From Streptosporangiaceae bacterium (GTDB lineage: Bacteria > Actinomycetota > Actinomycetes > Streptosporangiales > Streptosporangiaceae), in assembly GCA_030041275.1 (NCBI GenBank), contig JASHOE010000303.1, forward strand, positions 1 through 64,000: a stretch of DNA of 64,000 bases. Reading direction: 5' to 3'. The position numbers and the translations under genes were made by a program. Positions 44,978 through 56,801 of this stretch are shown in pieces. The notes under the pieces were generated by a model. The model worked only from the letters and a program-made list of their open reading frames with translations, had not been told where the DNA came from and made no database searches. Numbering within the stretch: position 1 is the first letter of the stretch; the number at the start of each line of letters is the position of its first letter.

Positions 44978-44980
44978 TGT

Positions 44981-45550
44981 TTACATCTCCCTCATGGCGC
45001 GACCGAGGGCAGCCAGCCCGCGGACCCGCGCCGACCTGACCGTGCCCTGCCTGATGCCCATCGCGTCGGCAATCTCCTCATCGGGCAGCTCGAGGTAGTA
45101 CTTCAACGCGAGCACCTCGCGCTGGCGTGGCGGCAGGCTCCGGAGCGCCCGGACAAGCTCGCGTCGCTCCTCGGCTGACAGCACAGCTGCCTCCGCCGAC
45201 GTGGTCGGCGGCTCATGCGCGGGGTCCAGCTCCACGGTCGCGCTCCTGCGCAGCACCGACCTGCATCCATTGAGCACCGACGAGCGAACGTATCCCAGTG
45301 CCCTCGACGGATCGTCGAGCTGGGCCCAGCGCCGGTACAGGCCGAGGAACGCCTCCTGCACGACGTCTTCGGCGGCATGCCTGCTGCCCAGCATGACGTG
45401 GGCGAGCCTGGTGAGCCCGAGAGCATGATCGGCGTACAGCGCGCCGATGGCGGCAGCCCGCCCGGCCAGGCGCGGGTCGGGCGCCGCGCTGACCGGGTCG
45501 GCCGGGCCACGCCGGCCCGGCGCGCGCTCCGCTGTCACGTCGAGATCCAT
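44981..45550 (-). CDS. SigE-type ECF RNA polymerase sigma factor
   Basis: A 189-residue ECF sigma factor: region 2 with LTRLAHVMLGSRHAAEDVVQEAFLGLYRRW and region 4 with LPPRQREVLALKYYLELPDEEIADAMGIRQGTVRSARVRGLAAL, matching the actinobacterial SigE family (SigE_rel). Start at ATG 45550. It forms an operon with the beta-propeller membrane protein and is divergent from ppdK (219 bases). Confidence 0.9.
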   Translation of the reverse strand: MDLDVTAERAPGRRGPADPVSAAPDPRLAGRAAAIGALYADHALGLTRLAHVMLGSRHAAEDVVQEAFLGLYRRWAQLDDPSRALGYVRSSVLNGCRSVLRRSATVELDPAHEPPTTSAEAAVLSAEERRELVRALRSLPPRQREVLALKYYLELPDEEIADAMGIRQGTVRSARVRGLAALGRAMREM

Positions 45551-45769
45551 GTGTCTTTAGACGCATATCAGGCCGCCCTGCTGCTCGCCAGCGGACGATT
45601 TCTCTGGCATGGACAGGCGCGGGTCGGCGCCGCCGCATTATCGGGCTTCGCCGCCGGCCGGCCGACCGTCGCTCCGGTCATGTCGCGGTCTCGATAGGCT
45701 CAGAGCTGAGGACCGCGAGGCCCGGCAGCATCGGGCGGCGGGGACGGCAAATCCGAGGAGCGCTGAGCA

Positions 45770-48453
<2,684 letters not shown>

Positions 48454-48457
<4 letters not shown>

Positions 48458-49761
48458 CCGAGCGCGGGGTTCCGCCTGGTCCGGTGGCTACCGGAGCTGG
48501 CCTCGCCGAGCCTCGCGGCTACGACGAGCACGCGACGGCGCGATGGGCGGACGAGCCGCCCAAGCTGGCGCGCGCCGACGACCTGGCCGGCCGCGGCCCC
48601 TTCGTCCGGGACCGCGCCCGGGTGCTGCACAGCGCTGCGCTGCGCAGGCTTGCCGCCAAGACACAGGTCGTCGCCGTCGGTTCCGGCGACTTTCCGCGCA
48701 CCCGGCTGACGCACTCGCTGGAGTGCGCGCAGATCGGCCGCGAGCTCGGCGCCGCGCTCGGCTGTGACGCTGACCTGGTCGACGCGGCCTGCCTGGCGCA
48801 CGACCTCGGCCACCCGCCCTTCGGCCATAACGGCGAGAGCGCGCTGGCGCGGCTCACCGCCGGCAGCGGCGGCTTTGAGGGGAACGCCCAGAGCCTGCGG
48901 CTGATCACCCGGCTCGAGGCGAAGGTGCCCGGCGCCGGCCTAAACCTGACCAGGGCAACGCTGGACGCCACGTTGAAGTACCCGTGGCTTGGCCCTGGCG
49001 AGGCGGCCAGCTCGGGCGGCAAGTACGGCGCATACGGAGACGACGCCGCAGCGTTCGCGTGGATCAGGGCAGGCGCTCCGGCCGAGCGAGCGTGCCTGGA
49101 AGCACAGGTGATGGACTGGGCTGACGACGTCGCCTACTCCGTGCACGACCTCGAGGACGGCCTCCAGGCCGGGCTGGTAACCCTCACCGCCCTGCGCGAC
49201 AGCGCCGAACGGGCCACCGTCGCCCAGCTGACGCTCGAGTCCTACTGCCCGCCCGGCCTGACGACCGAGGCAGAGCTGGATGAGGTGTTCACCGAGCTGC
49301 TGAGACTGGATTGCTGGCCGGCGGACTTCGACGGCAGCCTGCGCGCGCTCGCCGCGGTCAAGAACCTGACCAGCGAACTCATCGGGCGGTTCTGCGCTGC
49401 CGTGCAGCACGCCACCAGGCCGGCCGGGCATCCGCCGCTCTGCCGCTACGCCGCAGATCTGACCGTGCCGCGTCAGCAGCGACTGGAGTGCGCGCTGCTC
49501 AAGGGCGTGACGGCGTCCTACGTTATGCGCCGGGCCGGCGTAGCCGAGGCGCAAGCACGCGAGCGCGAGATCCTTGTCGAGCTCGCTGACGCCGTCTACG
49601 CAGGCGCGCCAGAGACGCTCGACCCGCTGTTCCGGCCGGAATTCGAGGCAGCCGGCCATGATCGCGCCCGGCTGCGCGTGGTCGTCGACCAGATCTCGTC
49701 GCTCACCGACACGTCCGCGCGCGCATGGCACGACCGGCTGTGGCACCCCCGCCAGCCCTGA
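48454..49761 (+). CDS. dgt: Deoxyguanosinetriphosphate triphosphohydrolase-like HD protein
   Basis: A 435-residue HD-domain protein: [40 protein letters not shown], and [16 protein letters not shown] (HD pair with surrounding metal ligands), then the later [16 protein letters not shown]. This is the Dgt family, which cleaves dNTPs to nucleosides and triphosphate. It is coupled to ppdK by GTGA. Its place upstream of dnaG is typical of actinobacteria. Confidence 0.94.
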
Positions 49762-49959
49762 CCAGAGCCGAGGGCGCCTGTCCGGCCGCGTATCTCAGCC
49801 AGCGCGTTCTCGCGCAGATCGGCGTGAATTGGCGCTATTGACCTGAGATGATCTTGACGACCATCTGCTTCCGTTGCAAGAACGTGTATCGCTCATGGGC
49901 CGTGCCCTATCTGGTTAGGCAAGGTTCGCAGGAACAGCGCAACCGGCGGAGACAAGGAC

Positions 49960-52128
49960 ATGTGGGTACGGCGAGCGCCGCCTGCGGCGCGTACTGAGGC
50001 AACGCCACGCTCCGAGGCGGACGCCGGATACTCGAACGCTGCGGGCATCGCCCGCGGCGCTGCTGTCATTGCGATCATTACGATCGCCGCCCGGATCCTC
50101 GGGCTCGTCCGCACGGTGGTGTTTTCTCAGACAGTCGGCGCGACGTGCCTCGGCACCGCTTACGTCACCGCGAATCAGGTCCCGAACCTGGTTTACGAGC
50201 TCGTGCTAGGCGGCGCTCTGGCGAGCGTCATGGTCCCGGTGCTGGCCCGGTCGGCCGAGCGTTCCGGCGCCGACCCAGGGGAACGCGCTCACATCAGCAG
50301 TGTGACCTCGGCGCTGCTGACCTGGTGTGTTGTCATCCTCGTGCCGGTCACCTTCATCATCGTGGCGGCCGCAGGGCCTATTGCGACTTTACTGAACCCG
50401 ACGAATTCCAGCGCCGCCTGCGTGCACGCACAGGTCGTCTCGACCACGGCCAGCATGCTCCGAGTGTTTGCGCCGCAGGCGCTCCTGTACGGCCTGTCCG
50501 TCGTGCTGCTCGGCGTGCTCCAGGCTTACCGCCGGTTCGCCGCTTACGCGCTGGCGCCGCTCATCAACAGCCTGGTGGTCATCGCTTCGTGTCTGGTCTT
50601 CGTCCCGCTCGGTAAGGGACTGCCCCTCGGCAGGGTGCCGGCGATTGCGCTGCTCGTGCTCTCGGTCGGCGCCACCCTCGGCGTGGCCGCCATGGTGGTG
50701 TGCGGCCTGGTGCCAGCGTGGCGGCTCCGGCTGCGGATCCGGCCAACCCTGCGACTGCCGGCGGGCGTTGGGCGCCGGGCGGGTGGCCTGGCACTCGTCG
50801 GCATCGTCGAGATAATCGCGACCGAGATCGGGGCGGTCGTCGTCATCGACCTCGCCAACGGTCGCGGCTCGACAGGTGCACTCGTTTTGTTCAACTACGC
50901 GACCCAGGTGTTCAACACGCTGAACGCCGTGCTCGCGCTGTCGATCGTGCTGAGCGCCTTCCCGGTGCTCTCCGCCAGGGACGGGGCAGTGTTTGAACGC
51001 ACCTGCGCCGGGTCCACCCGAGCAGTCATCCTCGCTTCGTCGCTCGGCGTCGCCCTGATCGGAGCGGTCAGCATTGCGGCGGCGCGGGTGCTTGCCGGGC
51101 CTGGCCAGGTCTCTGAGCTGGCGCTCGGCTTGATGTTCTTCGCGCCAGGCCTGATCGGCCTGGGCGTGATCGGCAACCTTGCCCGAGCCCTGATGGCCGT
51201 CGGGCGGCTCAAGATCGCTGCGGCAGCGGTAGCCGCTAGCGCCCTGCTCACCGTCGTAGCGCAGGTGGTTTTCGTCGAGCTCGTGCCCGCGCACCTGGTG
51301 ATGCCGGCGCTGGCCCTGGGTAACACCGTGGGCCAGACCGGGGTGGCAATCCCGCTTGTAGTCGTGATCCGCAGGCTGTTGGGCAAGCCCTCGATGGCGG
51401 GCGTGGGTCGCGCCACTCTGTCCGGTCTTGCCGCCGCCATCGGCGCCGGAGTCGTGGGCGTAGGGGTCAGCCTCGCGCTCCCGCACGGCCACAAGCTGCT
51501 CGCCGTGCTGGCCGCCGTGGTCGCCGCCGCCTGCGCGGTCATTGCGTTCGGCGTCATCGCGGTTCGCCTCGACGATGGCGACGTGCGCGTTGTCGTCGCG
51601 GCGATACGACGGGCGGTCAGGTTGCGCTCGTCGGTCCGGGTCCCTGGTTACATCGATGAACTGGTCGGGATGTGGCGTCGGCCGTCGCGTAAGCACGGGC
51701 TGAAGCAAAGGAGGAGAGGGATCATGGCGATGAACTGGTCAGAACGACCCGACGACGGGCCCGCTTGGCGTGACGAGCGGCCTACGGCCCGGCTGACTCG
51801 CGGTCAGCGGCAGGCAGCCCTTGCCCTCGGGATACTCGCGGGTGGCGGCGGCGCGTATGCCGTCTTTGCCTCGTCGAACCAGGCAGGAACGGTGGTGCTG
51901 TTGCTGATAGCGCTCGTCTTCTTGCTCATCGGCGTCGAAGGCACACCGCTGCTCGGGCGCCCCGGCCACCGGCGTTCGGCCGGGCGGCGCCACGAGGCGC
52001 TGGCGCCGGACTCGCAGCACGGTGCGGGCCTGGAGAATGACATGGCGATCCCCGAGCCGCGGCTAGCCGGCCGGTCTGCCGCGCCGCCGCCAGGGCCCGA
52101 CGACGGACGCGGTCTGTTTACCGGCTAG
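49960..52128 (+). CDS. MurJ/MviN-like lipid flippase with extra C-terminal domain
   Basis: A 722-residue protein. The first about 560 residues are a MOP-superfamily MurJ/MviN flippase: AAVIAIITIAARILGLVRTVVF, NQVPNLVYELVLGGALASVMVPVLA, and about 14 membrane helices. The remainder is a basic linker and a further two-helix segment (LALGILAGGGGAYAVFA and VVLLLIALVFLLIGVEG). An AGGAGG-type ribosome site (51708-51720) lies before an in-frame ATG at 51724, so the tail may also be made as a separate 134-residue protein. The gene start has GGAG/AAGGA upstream. A hairpin follows at 52141. Confidence 0.88.
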   Translation: MWVRRAPPAARTEATPRSEADAGYSNAAGIARGAAVIAIITIAARILGLVRTVVFSQTVGATCLGTAYVTANQVPNLVYELVLGGALASVMVPVLARSAERSGADPGERAHISSVTSALLTWCVVILVPVTFIIVAAAGPIATLLNPTNSSAACVHAQVVSTTASMLRVFAPQALLYGLSVVLLGVLQAYRRFAAYALAPLINSLVVIASCLVFVPLGKGLPLGRVPAIALLVLSVGATLGVAAMVVCGLVPAWRLRLRIRPTLRLPAGVGRRAGGLALVGIVEIIATEIGAVVVIDLANGRGSTGALVLFNYATQVFNTLNAVLALSIVLSAFPVLSARDGAVFERTCAGSTRAVILASSLGVALIGAVSIAAARVLAGPGQVSELALGLMFFAPGLIGLGVIGNLARALMAVGRLKIAAAAVAASALLTVVAQVVFVELVPAHLVMPALALGNTVGQTGVAIPLVVVIRRLLGKPSMAGVGRATLSGLAAAIGAGVVGVGVSLALPHGHKLLAVLAAVVAAACAVIAFGVIAVRLDDGDVRVVVAAIRRAVRLRSSVRVPGYIDELVGMWRRPSRKHGLKQRRRGIMAMNWSERPDDGPAWRDERPTARLTRGQRQAALALGILAGGGGAYAVFASSNQAGTVVLLLIALVFLLIGVEGTPLLGRPGHRRSAGRRHEALAPDSQHGAGLENDMAIPEPRLAGRSAAPPPGPDDGRGLFTG

Positions 52129-52140
52129 GCACGGCGCCGG

Positions 52141-52175
52141 TGTGGCGGCGTTCACTGGGTCAGCCCGCCGCCACA
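52141..52175. terminator. GC-rich hairpin after the MurJ-like gene
   Basis: A perfect 10-bp stem (52141-52150 with 52166-52175, TGTGGCGGCG and its complement) around a 15-base loop begins 13 bases after the stop codon. There is no T-run, so it would be a non-canonical actinobacterial terminator or an RNA stabiliser. Confidence 0.55.
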
Positions 52176-52218
52176 TCAGATGACCTCCCTGTCGGTCGCC
52201 TTCCCTAGGCTGACAGCC

Positions 52219-52998
52219 ATGCATGGTCCATCTGTTACTAGCCAGGTGGTGGCCCTGACGCGGGCCGGCCTGGAGCGGGCGCACAGTGCGGGGGGCGATC
52301 CGGATGCGCAGCGACGGCTGTGCGAGGGCATGGCATTCACCCCGCCTGGCTGGCTCCAGCCAGGCATCGCCGCACGTACCTCCTTCGTGGACGAGCAGGT
52401 CACGGCCGCGATCGTCGCCGGACTGCAGCAGATCGTGACGTGTGGCGCCGGCTACGACGACCGGGGTGTGCGCTTCCGCACCCAAGGGGTCCGGTTCTTC
52501 GAGCTCGACCACCCCGCTACCCAGGCGGACAAGGCAGCGCGCCTGCGCGCCATAGAAGTCGCCGACGCGGTCACGCTGGCCGTCGCGGACTTCCGTATCG
52601 ATGACGCCGACGCCGTGTTGGCGCGAGCAGGCCACGACGCAGGCCAGCCGAGCCTGTTCATCTGCGAGGGCTTGCTTATCTACCTGGATCTTGACACCTG
52701 CCGCCGGCTGCTCGGGGCGCTCGCCGGCCGCGCGCCCAGCGGCAGCGTGCTGGCGGCGAGCCTGTCCGCGCACGCCGAGGGCTTCGATTCCGCCGCGGTG
52801 GTGGCTGCCGCGAACCGCAGTCGCCGGACTGGTGCCGTCGAGCCGTGGCGGACGATTCTGCCCGTCGCGGAGCATCTGCGACTGCTGGCGGACGCGGGCT
52901 GGCGCGTGACGGAGCAGCGGTGGTCTCCGGCTTCTTCCCTCGATGCCAGCCATGGCCGCCACGGACTCCTCGTGCTCGCGAGCCCGGCCGCACCCTGA
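52219..52998 (+). CDS. LCM-family SAM-dependent methyltransferase
   Basis: A 259-residue protein with SVTSQVVALTRAGLERAH at the start, VTCGAGYDDRGVRF (SAM motif), FFELDHPATQADKAARL and FICEGLLIYLDLDTCRRLL, characteristic of the leucine carboxyl methyltransferase/TIGR00027 family. Substrate unknown. The ATG at 52219 fits the family start; an ATG 39 bases upstream is possible. The stop codon lies inside a 23-nt duplicated sequence. Confidence 0.85.
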   Translation: MHGPSVTSQVVALTRAGLERAHSAGGDPDAQRRLCEGMAFTPPGWLQPGIAARTSFVDEQVTAAIVAGLQQIVTCGAGYDDRGVRFRTQGVRFFELDHPATQADKAARLRAIEVADAVTLAVADFRIDDADAVLARAGHDAGQPSLFICEGLLIYLDLDTCRRLLGALAGRAPSGSVLAASLSAHAEGFDSAAVVAAANRSRRTGAVEPWRTILPVAEHLRLLADAGWRVTEQRWSPASSLDASHGRHGLLVLASPAAP

Positions 52999-53039
52999 TC
53001 GCGCCGGAATCCGAGCGGCCGCACCCTGATCGCGCCGGA
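52986..53039. repeat. 23-nt direct duplication at the end of the methyltransferase gene
   Basis: GGCCGCACCCTGATCGCGCC and three more bases (GGA) occur at 52986-53008 and again at 53017-53039, 31 bases apart. The first copy contains the stop codon of the methyltransferase. Confidence 0.85.
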
Positions 53040-53176
53040 GTCCGCGCGGCTGCGCGGCGGAAGCCGCCGCGAATGCTCCTGCATGTTCGTGATGTTCTGA
53101 ATTGGCCACGGTGCGTAACGAAACCGTTGCGCGCGCCGCGGACACCCTCACTACTGAGCGTGAGAGGGTGTCACGC

Positions 53177-53797
53177 ATGGAAACTACGGTCACCGAGTTC
53201 ACCGCCTGGGGGATAGCTGCCGATTGGCCGGCGTTGCGCTGGATCGAGCCGATTCACGGTCGGCGCAACCAGCCCGCCAGAGGGGTGCGGCTGGGTCACG
53301 CCAGCGACACAGCCATGGTCTTGACCTGCACATATCCCCGCGCGCGTGTTGACCACGAGGCCAGCGTGTGGGGTTTCGATCCGATCAGGGAGATCGCGTT
53401 CGAGACGACATACACGCAGGCGAACCTGGCATTGCATCAGATCAGCAAGCCGGCGGAGCGGCCAGCCGGACTCGTCGGCTCGCTCCTCAGTCATGCCTAT
53501 GAGCGAGCGAACAGTTTCCAGGACTGGCCGGTGACCCGCTGGGGCGAGCAAGAGGCGAGGACCATCAGCCTGGCGAGCTGGCAGTCAGGTTTCACCCTGG
53601 GATATCCCGACGCCTACGTGGTCGTGCACGCGTGCGGCATCGGCATCGACGAGGCTGAGCCCGTGCGGCTTTCAGACCTGTCCGACTACGAGCTCAACAA
53701 GGATCCCGCAGAGGTTGGGGCGATGCACTGGGAGCTGTGGTCGGCCCGCCCAGACTTTAGCTGCGAGGACCTGACTGCGATGCTGGCGCCCGTTTAG
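53177..53797 (+). CDS. Hypothetical protein
   Basis: A 206-residue protein I do not recognise. It is Trp/Ala/Glu-rich, with no signal or membrane segment, and contains WPALRWIEPIHGRRNQPARGVRLGHASDT and YELNKDPAEVGAMHWELW. The ATG at 53177 has GAGAGGG 9 bases upstream, so I prefer it to the upstream in-frame GTG. Its stop overlaps that of the convergent HAD gene by 4 bases. Confidence 0.7.
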   Translation: METTVTEFTAWGIAADWPALRWIEPIHGRRNQPARGVRLGHASDTAMVLTCTYPRARVDHEASVWGFDPIREIAFETTYTQANLALHQISKPAERPAGLVGSLLSHAYERANSFQDWPVTRWGEQEARTISLASWQSGFTLGYPDAYVVVHACGIGIDEAEPVRLSDLSDYELNKDPAEVGAMHWELWSARPDFSCEDLTAMLAPV

Positions 53798-54525
53798 GGC
53801 ACCGCAGCGTCTGGCGGGCCACTGTCGCCGAGAATGGCGGCCACCACCTCGCCGGTGTCGGACAGGTCCGCCAGCACTACGTCGGCCCCGGCGTCGGCGA
53901 GCTGCTGGAGCGAGAATTCTCCCGTTCCCACGCCCACCGCTCGAGCGTCATGTGCCTTGGCGGCGGCCACGTCGTGCGGGGTGTCGCCGATGATCACCGT
54001 GGCACGTCCGGTGAAATCGACGCCGTACCGGGCCGCAGCGTTCCGCCGCGCGATCGGCACGAGATCAGCGCGGATGTCGCTCACATCGCCATACGCACCG
54101 ACGTCCAGGTCGAGGTGCTCGGTCAGGCCGAAGGCGGCAAGCTTGACCCTGGCGAGAGCCGGGAGGTTCCCGGTAAGGACCGACTGCACCACTGTGCGAT
54201 CGGCGCCCAGATTGGCCACGGCCGCGAGTGCCGCCCGTACGCCTGGCAGCACGGAGCCGCGTTCACGCACCATGTCTGCGTGCTCGTGCGCTCGGGCAGC
54301 GAGCCGCCGGTGGAACCGCTGCAATTCGGCCCGCGCGTCCAGTCCGGCGGCGGTCAGGGTTTCGAGGGCGATGGACGTGTCGGTCCGGCCTGCCATCGAC
54401 GTGATCGGCGCAGCCAACTCGACGCCGTAGAGCTCGGTCAGCACGACGTCGTACAAGGCGCGGCCAGCACCGGCAGCGTGCACGAGCGTGTAGTCGACAT
54501 CCCAGAGCACCAGTACCGGTCGCAC
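53794..54525 (-). CDS. HAD-superfamily hydrolase (phosphoglycolate-phosphatase type)
   Basis: A 243-residue protein with LVLWDVDYTLVHAAGAG (motif I DxDxT-like, nucleophile Asp), VVQSVLTGNLP (motif II Thr) and TVIIGDTPHDVAAAKAHDARAVGVGTG (motif IV), plus an alpha-helical cap, as in phosphoglycolate phosphatases. The GTG at 54525 begins directly before motif I; the frame is open further upstream without a good start. Substrate unknown. Confidence 0.87.
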   Translation of the reverse strand: MRPVLVLWDVDYTLVHAAGAGRALYDVVLTELYGVELAAPITSMAGRTDTSIALETLTAAGLDARAELQRFHRRLAARAHEHADMVRERGSVLPGVRAALAAVANLGADRTVVQSVLTGNLPALARVKLAAFGLTEHLDLDVGAYGDVSDIRADLVPIARRNAAARYGVDFTGRATVIIGDTPHDVAAAKAHDARAVGVGTGEFSLQQLADAGADVVLADLSDTGEVVAAILGDSGPPDAAVP

Positions 54526-54755
54526 GGGCCGACCGTACCAAGCCGAGCCGTACTCGATACCGGGAATCCCGCATAGGCCACTCTGCGGAGAAAATCGCAC
54601 AAAGGCCGCGCCCAGCGGCTGTCGGGCCAGGAGGCCCGCGGGACGTGCGGACCGCAACCCTAGCGGCTCGGCTTGTCGGCCCGTGTCCGGCGCGGGCCGG
54701 CACTAGACTCGGCCAGCAGCACGGGGGAGCGGTACGAGCGATCAGAAGGGCGGAG

Positions 54756-56714
54756 ATGGCAGGCCGGATCCGCGACGACGACATCGCCCTCATCCGCGAA
54801 CGCTCTCCGATCGATGAGGTGGTCGGTGAGTACCTCCAGCTCCGGAGTGGCGGCGCGGACTCCCTCAAGGGCCTGTGCCCCTTCCACGAGGAGAAGACGC
54901 CCTCGTTCAACGTGACCCCGTCGCGTGGGCTCTGGTACTGCTTTTCCGAAGGCGAGGGCGGCGACGTCATCAAGTTCGTCCAGAAGATCGACAACCTTGG
55001 CTTCACCGAGGCACTCGAGCGGCTGGCGAAGCGCGCCGGTATCGAGCTTCGGTACGAGCAGGGTGGCCACATTCCCGGCCAGGAGCAGTCCCGGCGCCGT
55101 CGGCTCATCGAGGCACACCGCGCCGCGGCTGACTTCTACGCCGAGCAACTGGACACTCCGGCGGCAGCCATCGCCCGTGAGTTCCTGACAAGTCGCGGCT
55201 TCGAACGAGCCGACGCGCAGCGGTTCGGCGTCGGCTACGCGCCCGCGGAGTGGGAAGCGCTCACGGCGCATCTGCGCGGGCGCGGCTTCACCGAGGCCGA
55301 ACTGCTCGGCGGCGGCTTGGCGAGCCAGGGCCGGCGCGGGCCGATCGACCGGTTCCGCGGGCGGCTGATGTTCCCTATCGCTGACTTGACGGGCGACGTT
55401 ATAGCGTTCGGGGCGCGCAAGCTCGCTGCTAGCGACGACGGGCCGAAGTACCTGAACTCCCCGGAGACGCCACTCTTTAAGAAGAGCTCAGTGCTGTACG
55501 GGGCGGATCTGGCGAAGCGCGAGATCGCGCAGCGCCGACAGGCGGTCGTGGTCGAGGGGTACACCGACGTGATGGCTTGCCACCTGGCCGGTGTGCCGAC
55601 AGCGGTGGCGACGAGCGGCACGTCTTTTGGCGAGGGCCACATAACGATCCTGCGCCGGCTGCTGATGGACAGCGATAAGTTCCTCGGCGAGGTGGTCTTC
55701 ACCTTCGATGGCGACGCCGCGGGACAGCGTGCGGCCGAGCGAGCGTTCAGCTGGGAAGAGCGGTTCGTCACGCAGACCTTTGTCGCCGTGCAGGGCGATG
55801 GCCTGGATCCGTGCGATTTGCGGCTGACCCGCGGCGACGCCGCCGTACGTGACCTCGTTGCCCAGCGGGTCCAGCTGTTTGAGTTTGCGATCCGCGCGTC
55901 GCTCAGTGCCCACGACCTCGACACAGTCGAGGGTCGGCTTGCTGCGCTGGACGCGGCGGCTCCCATCGTGCGCAGGATCAAGGACTGGGGCCTGCGCCGC
56001 CGGTACGCGCTGAGCCTGGATCGCTGGACCGGGATGATGGACGAAGAGTTCGTGGTCCGGCGTGTGCTTGCCGAGGACAGCCCGGCGGGACGCGGGGTAC
56101 GTGGCCGGGGCGCGCCGACGAGCCAGGCCGCCGGGCCTGGCCAGGGCGACGCCAGCCGTGGCACCCGAGGCCCGGCGGGCGCGGACGGCCCCGTTCCCGT
56201 CCAGGGCGGCATGGGTGACGGGTACGACCAGCATGACCCCGTCGTGAGCGTGGAACGCCAGGCACTCAAGCTCGCCGTCCAGCGACCCGCGCTGTGCGGG
56301 CCCGCATTCGACGCGCTGGCGCCGGCAGTCTTCACCGTTCCGGCGCACGCGGCCGTACGTCAGCTGATCACCGCGAGCGGCGGCGTGGCGAGCGCGCGAG
56401 CGGCGCGCGAGTGGTCGGACCGGCTGCGGGCCGACGCACCCGACGACAGCGTCCGGAGCTTCGTCACCAGGCTCGCCGTCGAGCCCCTCGAGGTTCCCGG
56501 TCGCAGCGGGGAACCGGACGCGAAGTTCGCTGACTCGGTGCTCGCTCGTGTCGAGGAGCTGGCCGTCAGCCGGGACATCGCCGCTGCGAAGTCGCGGCTG
56601 CAGCGCCTCAATCCGGTTGCGGGACAGGCAGAGTACAACCGCTTGTTTGGCGACCTGGTGGCCCTCGAACAGCGCCGAAAAGTGCTGTCCGATCGGGCAT
56701 CTGGCGCTCTGTAG
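54756..56714 (+). CDS. dnaG: DNA primase DnaG, with altered zinc site
   Basis: A 652-residue primase: N-terminal zinc domain (CPFHEEKTPSF at 41-51, YCFSEGEGGD at 61-70), the RNA-polymerase-like domain, and a Toprim domain with VVVEGYTDVMACHLAG and TFDGDAAGQRAA, and a C-terminal DnaB-interacting part. The ATG at 54756 has GGCGGAG upstream. In other primases the second Cys pair reads CFGCG; here it is CFSEG, so Cys41, His44 and Cys62 remain but the fourth ligand is Glu65. Zinc binding may be altered or use another residue. The sigma gene follows after 87 bases. Confidence 0.94.
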   Translation: MAGRIRDDDIALIRERSPIDEVVGEYLQLRSGGADSLKGLCPFHEEKTPSFNVTPSRGLWYCFSEGEGGDVIKFVQKIDNLGFTEALERLAKRAGIELRYEQGGHIPGQEQSRRRRLIEAHRAAADFYAEQLDTPAAAIAREFLTSRGFERADAQRFGVGYAPAEWEALTAHLRGRGFTEAELLGGGLASQGRRGPIDRFRGRLMFPIADLTGDVIAFGARKLAASDDGPKYLNSPETPLFKKSSVLYGADLAKREIAQRRQAVVVEGYTDVMACHLAGVPTAVATSGTSFGEGHITILRRLLMDSDKFLGEVVFTFDGDAAGQRAAERAFSWEERFVTQTFVAVQGDGLDPCDLRLTRGDAAVRDLVAQRVQLFEFAIRASLSAHDLDTVEGRLAALDAAAPIVRRIKDWGLRRRYALSLDRWTGMMDEEFVVRRVLAEDSPAGRGVRGRGAPTSQAAGPGQGDASRGTRGPAGADGPVPVQGGMGDGYDQHDPVVSVERQALKLAVQRPALCGPAFDALAPAVFTVPAHAAVRQLITASGGVASARAAREWSDRLRADAPDDSVRSFVTRLAVEPLEVPGRSGEPDAKFADSVLARVEELAVSRDIAAAKSRLQRLNPVAGQAEYNRLFGDLVALEQRRKVLSDRASGAL

Positions 56715-56801
56715 GCACACCAGGCCGGACCTTCGCTACTGACTCGCAGGTGACAATAATGTGACCGTAGTCACGGCGCTTCCTGTCGCAGACTGGTCTG
56801 C

